6,787 nucleotides of DNA from an uncultured Mycoplasmatota bacterium. GTDB taxonomy: Bacteria; Bacillota_I; Bacilli_A; RF39; UBA660. Within the stretch, counting starts at the first letter, position 1. Every line of letters starts with the position of its first letter. The notes beneath the pieces were generated by a model. The model saw nothing but the letters and a program-made list of their open reading frames with translations, was not told where the DNA came from and made no database searches. The translations under genes and the position numbers were made by a program. The stretch is taken from assembly GCA_946407055.1 (NCBI GenBank), contig CAMJMP010000046.1:1-6787 (forward strand), given 5' to 3'. Below, in pieces: positions 5,477-6,787 of this stretch.

Positions 5477-6722
5477 ATTTTGTAAGTTCTGGTTCAAATA
5501 CAGTACCAATAAACCATATAGCATTTGTTTTATTATCTTTAATTACATATATAAATGGTTTATTAAATTCGATTCTTAATGGTTTTTCTTCTTCAATAGG
5601 CATTGCACTATCTTTTAACATGATAACAGTTGCAGCTGCTGCTTTAACTCCCTTTTCACTAAATTCAATTTTAGAATCATGTAATACTTCACTTACAAAT
5701 AATGGATAAGAAGTTTCTTTCTTAACTATTCTAAATAAATGCGCATCATCTGCACTAAATACGTTTTCTACTCCTAATGCCATTAAATCTCTATTTAAAC
5801 TTAATTTTGTTTTGTAATCAAACCTTGGGATAGCTAATGCAACTCCACCCTTTTGTGTAGAAGCAACTTCCATCTTCTTAGTTAATTCATCAAACTTAGC
5901 TGTGTTAAAATCATTAACAAAATCATCAAAATCACCTTTTGGCATTATTGCATAAACATCAAATTGAATATCATCATATTGTTTTAATTTTAAACTAACT
6001 GCATTTATATTATCATCTACGTAGTAAGACAGATTATCATCTTTAAACTTCTCATGCATCATTTGAACAGTAATCTCTTTACCATCTTTTTTTGTAAATA
6101 CTTGACCATAAGTATCTGCAGGATCAAAACCATGAATCCATTCCATATCAATTGATAATGCATTAGCAATAATCATCTTAACATCAGGATTTGCTACTTG
6201 ATTATCTTTAAGCATGTCTTTAATCATACCCATTGTTTTATCTTCAATCCATTTATTGATATTTTTAGCACTAGCAAATTCATCTTTAATTACTTCTGAA
6301 CCATATTTCTCTTTAACTAAATTAATATAATCCTTTTCTACTTTTTCATAATATGTATCTCTTATAAATACTGAGTTTCCAAATCCTAAATGACCATCAA
6401 TTGGAACATATTTATTAGTATTATATTGACCTAATAATGTATCTAATTGTTGTCTTGATTCATCTTGTGCACCTTCAGCTAATAATTGTAACGCCATTCT
6501 AATAGAAAGAGGACTATACATTTTATTAGTTCCATCATTCTCAAGTTTTAAGAATGCAAATGCCATATCATCTTTATCAACTTTTCTTTGTGGTTTCTCT
6601 TCAGCTTTCTCTTCTGTTTTAGGTTCATCTTTTTTTGCTTCTAAAAATTTATAAGTAACTCCTAACCCTACAATAATTATTATCAAAGCTCCTAAAAATA
6701 TTGTTAATCCTTTATTCTTCAT
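5475..6722 (-). CDS. membrane-anchored serpin (serine protease inhibitor)
   Basis: Serpins trap proteases by inserting the cleaved reactive loop into a beta-sheet. The 415-residue protein has SPLSI (70-74), NALSIDMEW (187-195), IPRFDYKTKLSLNRDLMALG (298-317), the hinge EKGVKAAAAT (356-365), FNKPFIYVI (386-394) and the terminal WFIGTVFEP. The hinge has Gly at P15 and four Ala at P12-P9, as in inhibitory serpins. Counting from the hinge places P1-P1' at S372-A373, which would suit an elastase-like target; this is inference. Residues 7-24 form one hydrophobic segment with Lys on both sides and no lipobox Cys, so it is probably an uncleaved anchor with the serpin domain outside, on a Lys/Glu-rich linker (29-50). 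ATG 6722 has AGGAGG (6736-6731) eight bases upstream. It is monocistronic. Inhibition of host proteases is plausible by analogy with gut bacterial serpins. Confidence 0.93.
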   Translation of the reverse strand: MKNKGLTIFLGALIIIIVGLGVTYKFLEAKKDEPKTEEKAEEKPQRKVDKDDMAFAFLKLENDGTNKMYSPLSIRMALQLLAEGAQDESRQQLDTLLGQYNTNKYVPIDGHLGFGNSVFIRDTYYEKVEKDYINLVKEKYGSEVIKDEFASAKNINKWIEDKTMGMIKDMLKDNQVANPDVKMIIANALSIDMEWIHGFDPADTYGQVFTKKDGKEITVQMMHEKFKDDNLSYYVDDNINAVSLKLKQYDDIQFDVYAIMPKGDFDDFVNDFNTAKFDELTKKMEVASTQKGGVALAIPRFDYKTKLSLNRDLMALGVENVFSADDAHLFRIVKKETSYPLFVSEVLHDSKIEFSEKGVKAAAATVIMLKDSAMPIEEEKPLRIEFNKPFIYVIKDNKTNAIWFIGTVFEPELTK

Positions 6723-6745
6723 TTTTACATTCCTCCTATATTTAA

Positions 6746-6754
6746 ATTATAACA
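6746..6754 (-). promoter_or_regulatory. extended -10 promoter of the serpin gene
   Basis: The minus strand reads TGTTATAAT (6754-6746), a perfect extended -10. No good -35 is visible; that position is inside the terminator hairpin at 6763-6784. The predicted start near 6739 gives a leader of about 17 bases that begins just before the AGGAGG site. Confidence 0.6.
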
Positions 6755-6784
6755 CAAAAGAAAAAAGAACATTAAAGTTCTTTT
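6753..6784 (-). terminator. terminator of a minus-strand gene beyond the right edge
   Basis: AAAAGAAC (6763-6770) and GTTCTTTT (6777-6784) form an 8-bp stem with a 6-base loop. On the minus strand it is followed by a T-rich tract (6766-6754, one C within). It implies that another minus-strand gene ends just outside the window. Confidence 0.75.
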
Positions 6785-6787
6785 ATA

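Overview
The window is AT-rich Firmicutes-type DNA (GC roughly 30% by eye) with short intergenic gaps, Gram-positive Shine-Dalgarno sites and oligo-T terminators. The reading frames are full-length under the standard bacterial code, with Trp as TGG and no internal TGA, so a Mycoplasma-type code is unlikely. A membrane-tethered serpin and a large exported surface protein suggest a host-associated (perhaps gut) low-GC Bacilli or Mollicutes-like lineage. That placement is inference.

Layout from left to right. Positions 1-215 hold the N-terminal part of a DUF1846/UPF0371 gene on the minus strand. Positions 216-447 are a divergent intergenic region with promoter candidates and two dyad sequences. 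Positions 448-1038 encode hypoxanthine phosphoribosyltransferase on the plus strand. It converges, through a shared bidirectional terminator, on a minus-strand gene for an exported two-TM surface protein (1079-2530). Then comes a minus-strand operon read from 5419 down to 2615: a metallo-beta-lactamase fold protein fused to a nucleotidyltransferase-like domain, a patatin-like phospholipase (4-base ATGA overlap), and a DUF362 protein. Its terminator core is identical to the hpt terminator. Upstream is a separate minus-strand gene for a membrane-anchored serpin (5475-6722). The right edge carries the terminator of a further minus-strand gene outside the window.

How the genes may work together. 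hpt is housekeeping purine salvage. The serpin and the surface protein are the likely host-facing products. The MBL-nucleotidyltransferase/patatin/DUF362 operon is the least explained part: three probable enzymes (hydrolase, nucleotidyltransferase-like, lipid hydrolase/metal-binding) are expressed together with no known shared pathway. Regulatory layout is compact: three minus-strand transcription units each have an extended -10 box (TGnTATAAT), with no clear -35, placed directly after the upstream gene's terminator. The patatin-DUF362 junction has a 24-base tandem duplication that copies a stop codon and a ribosome binding site.
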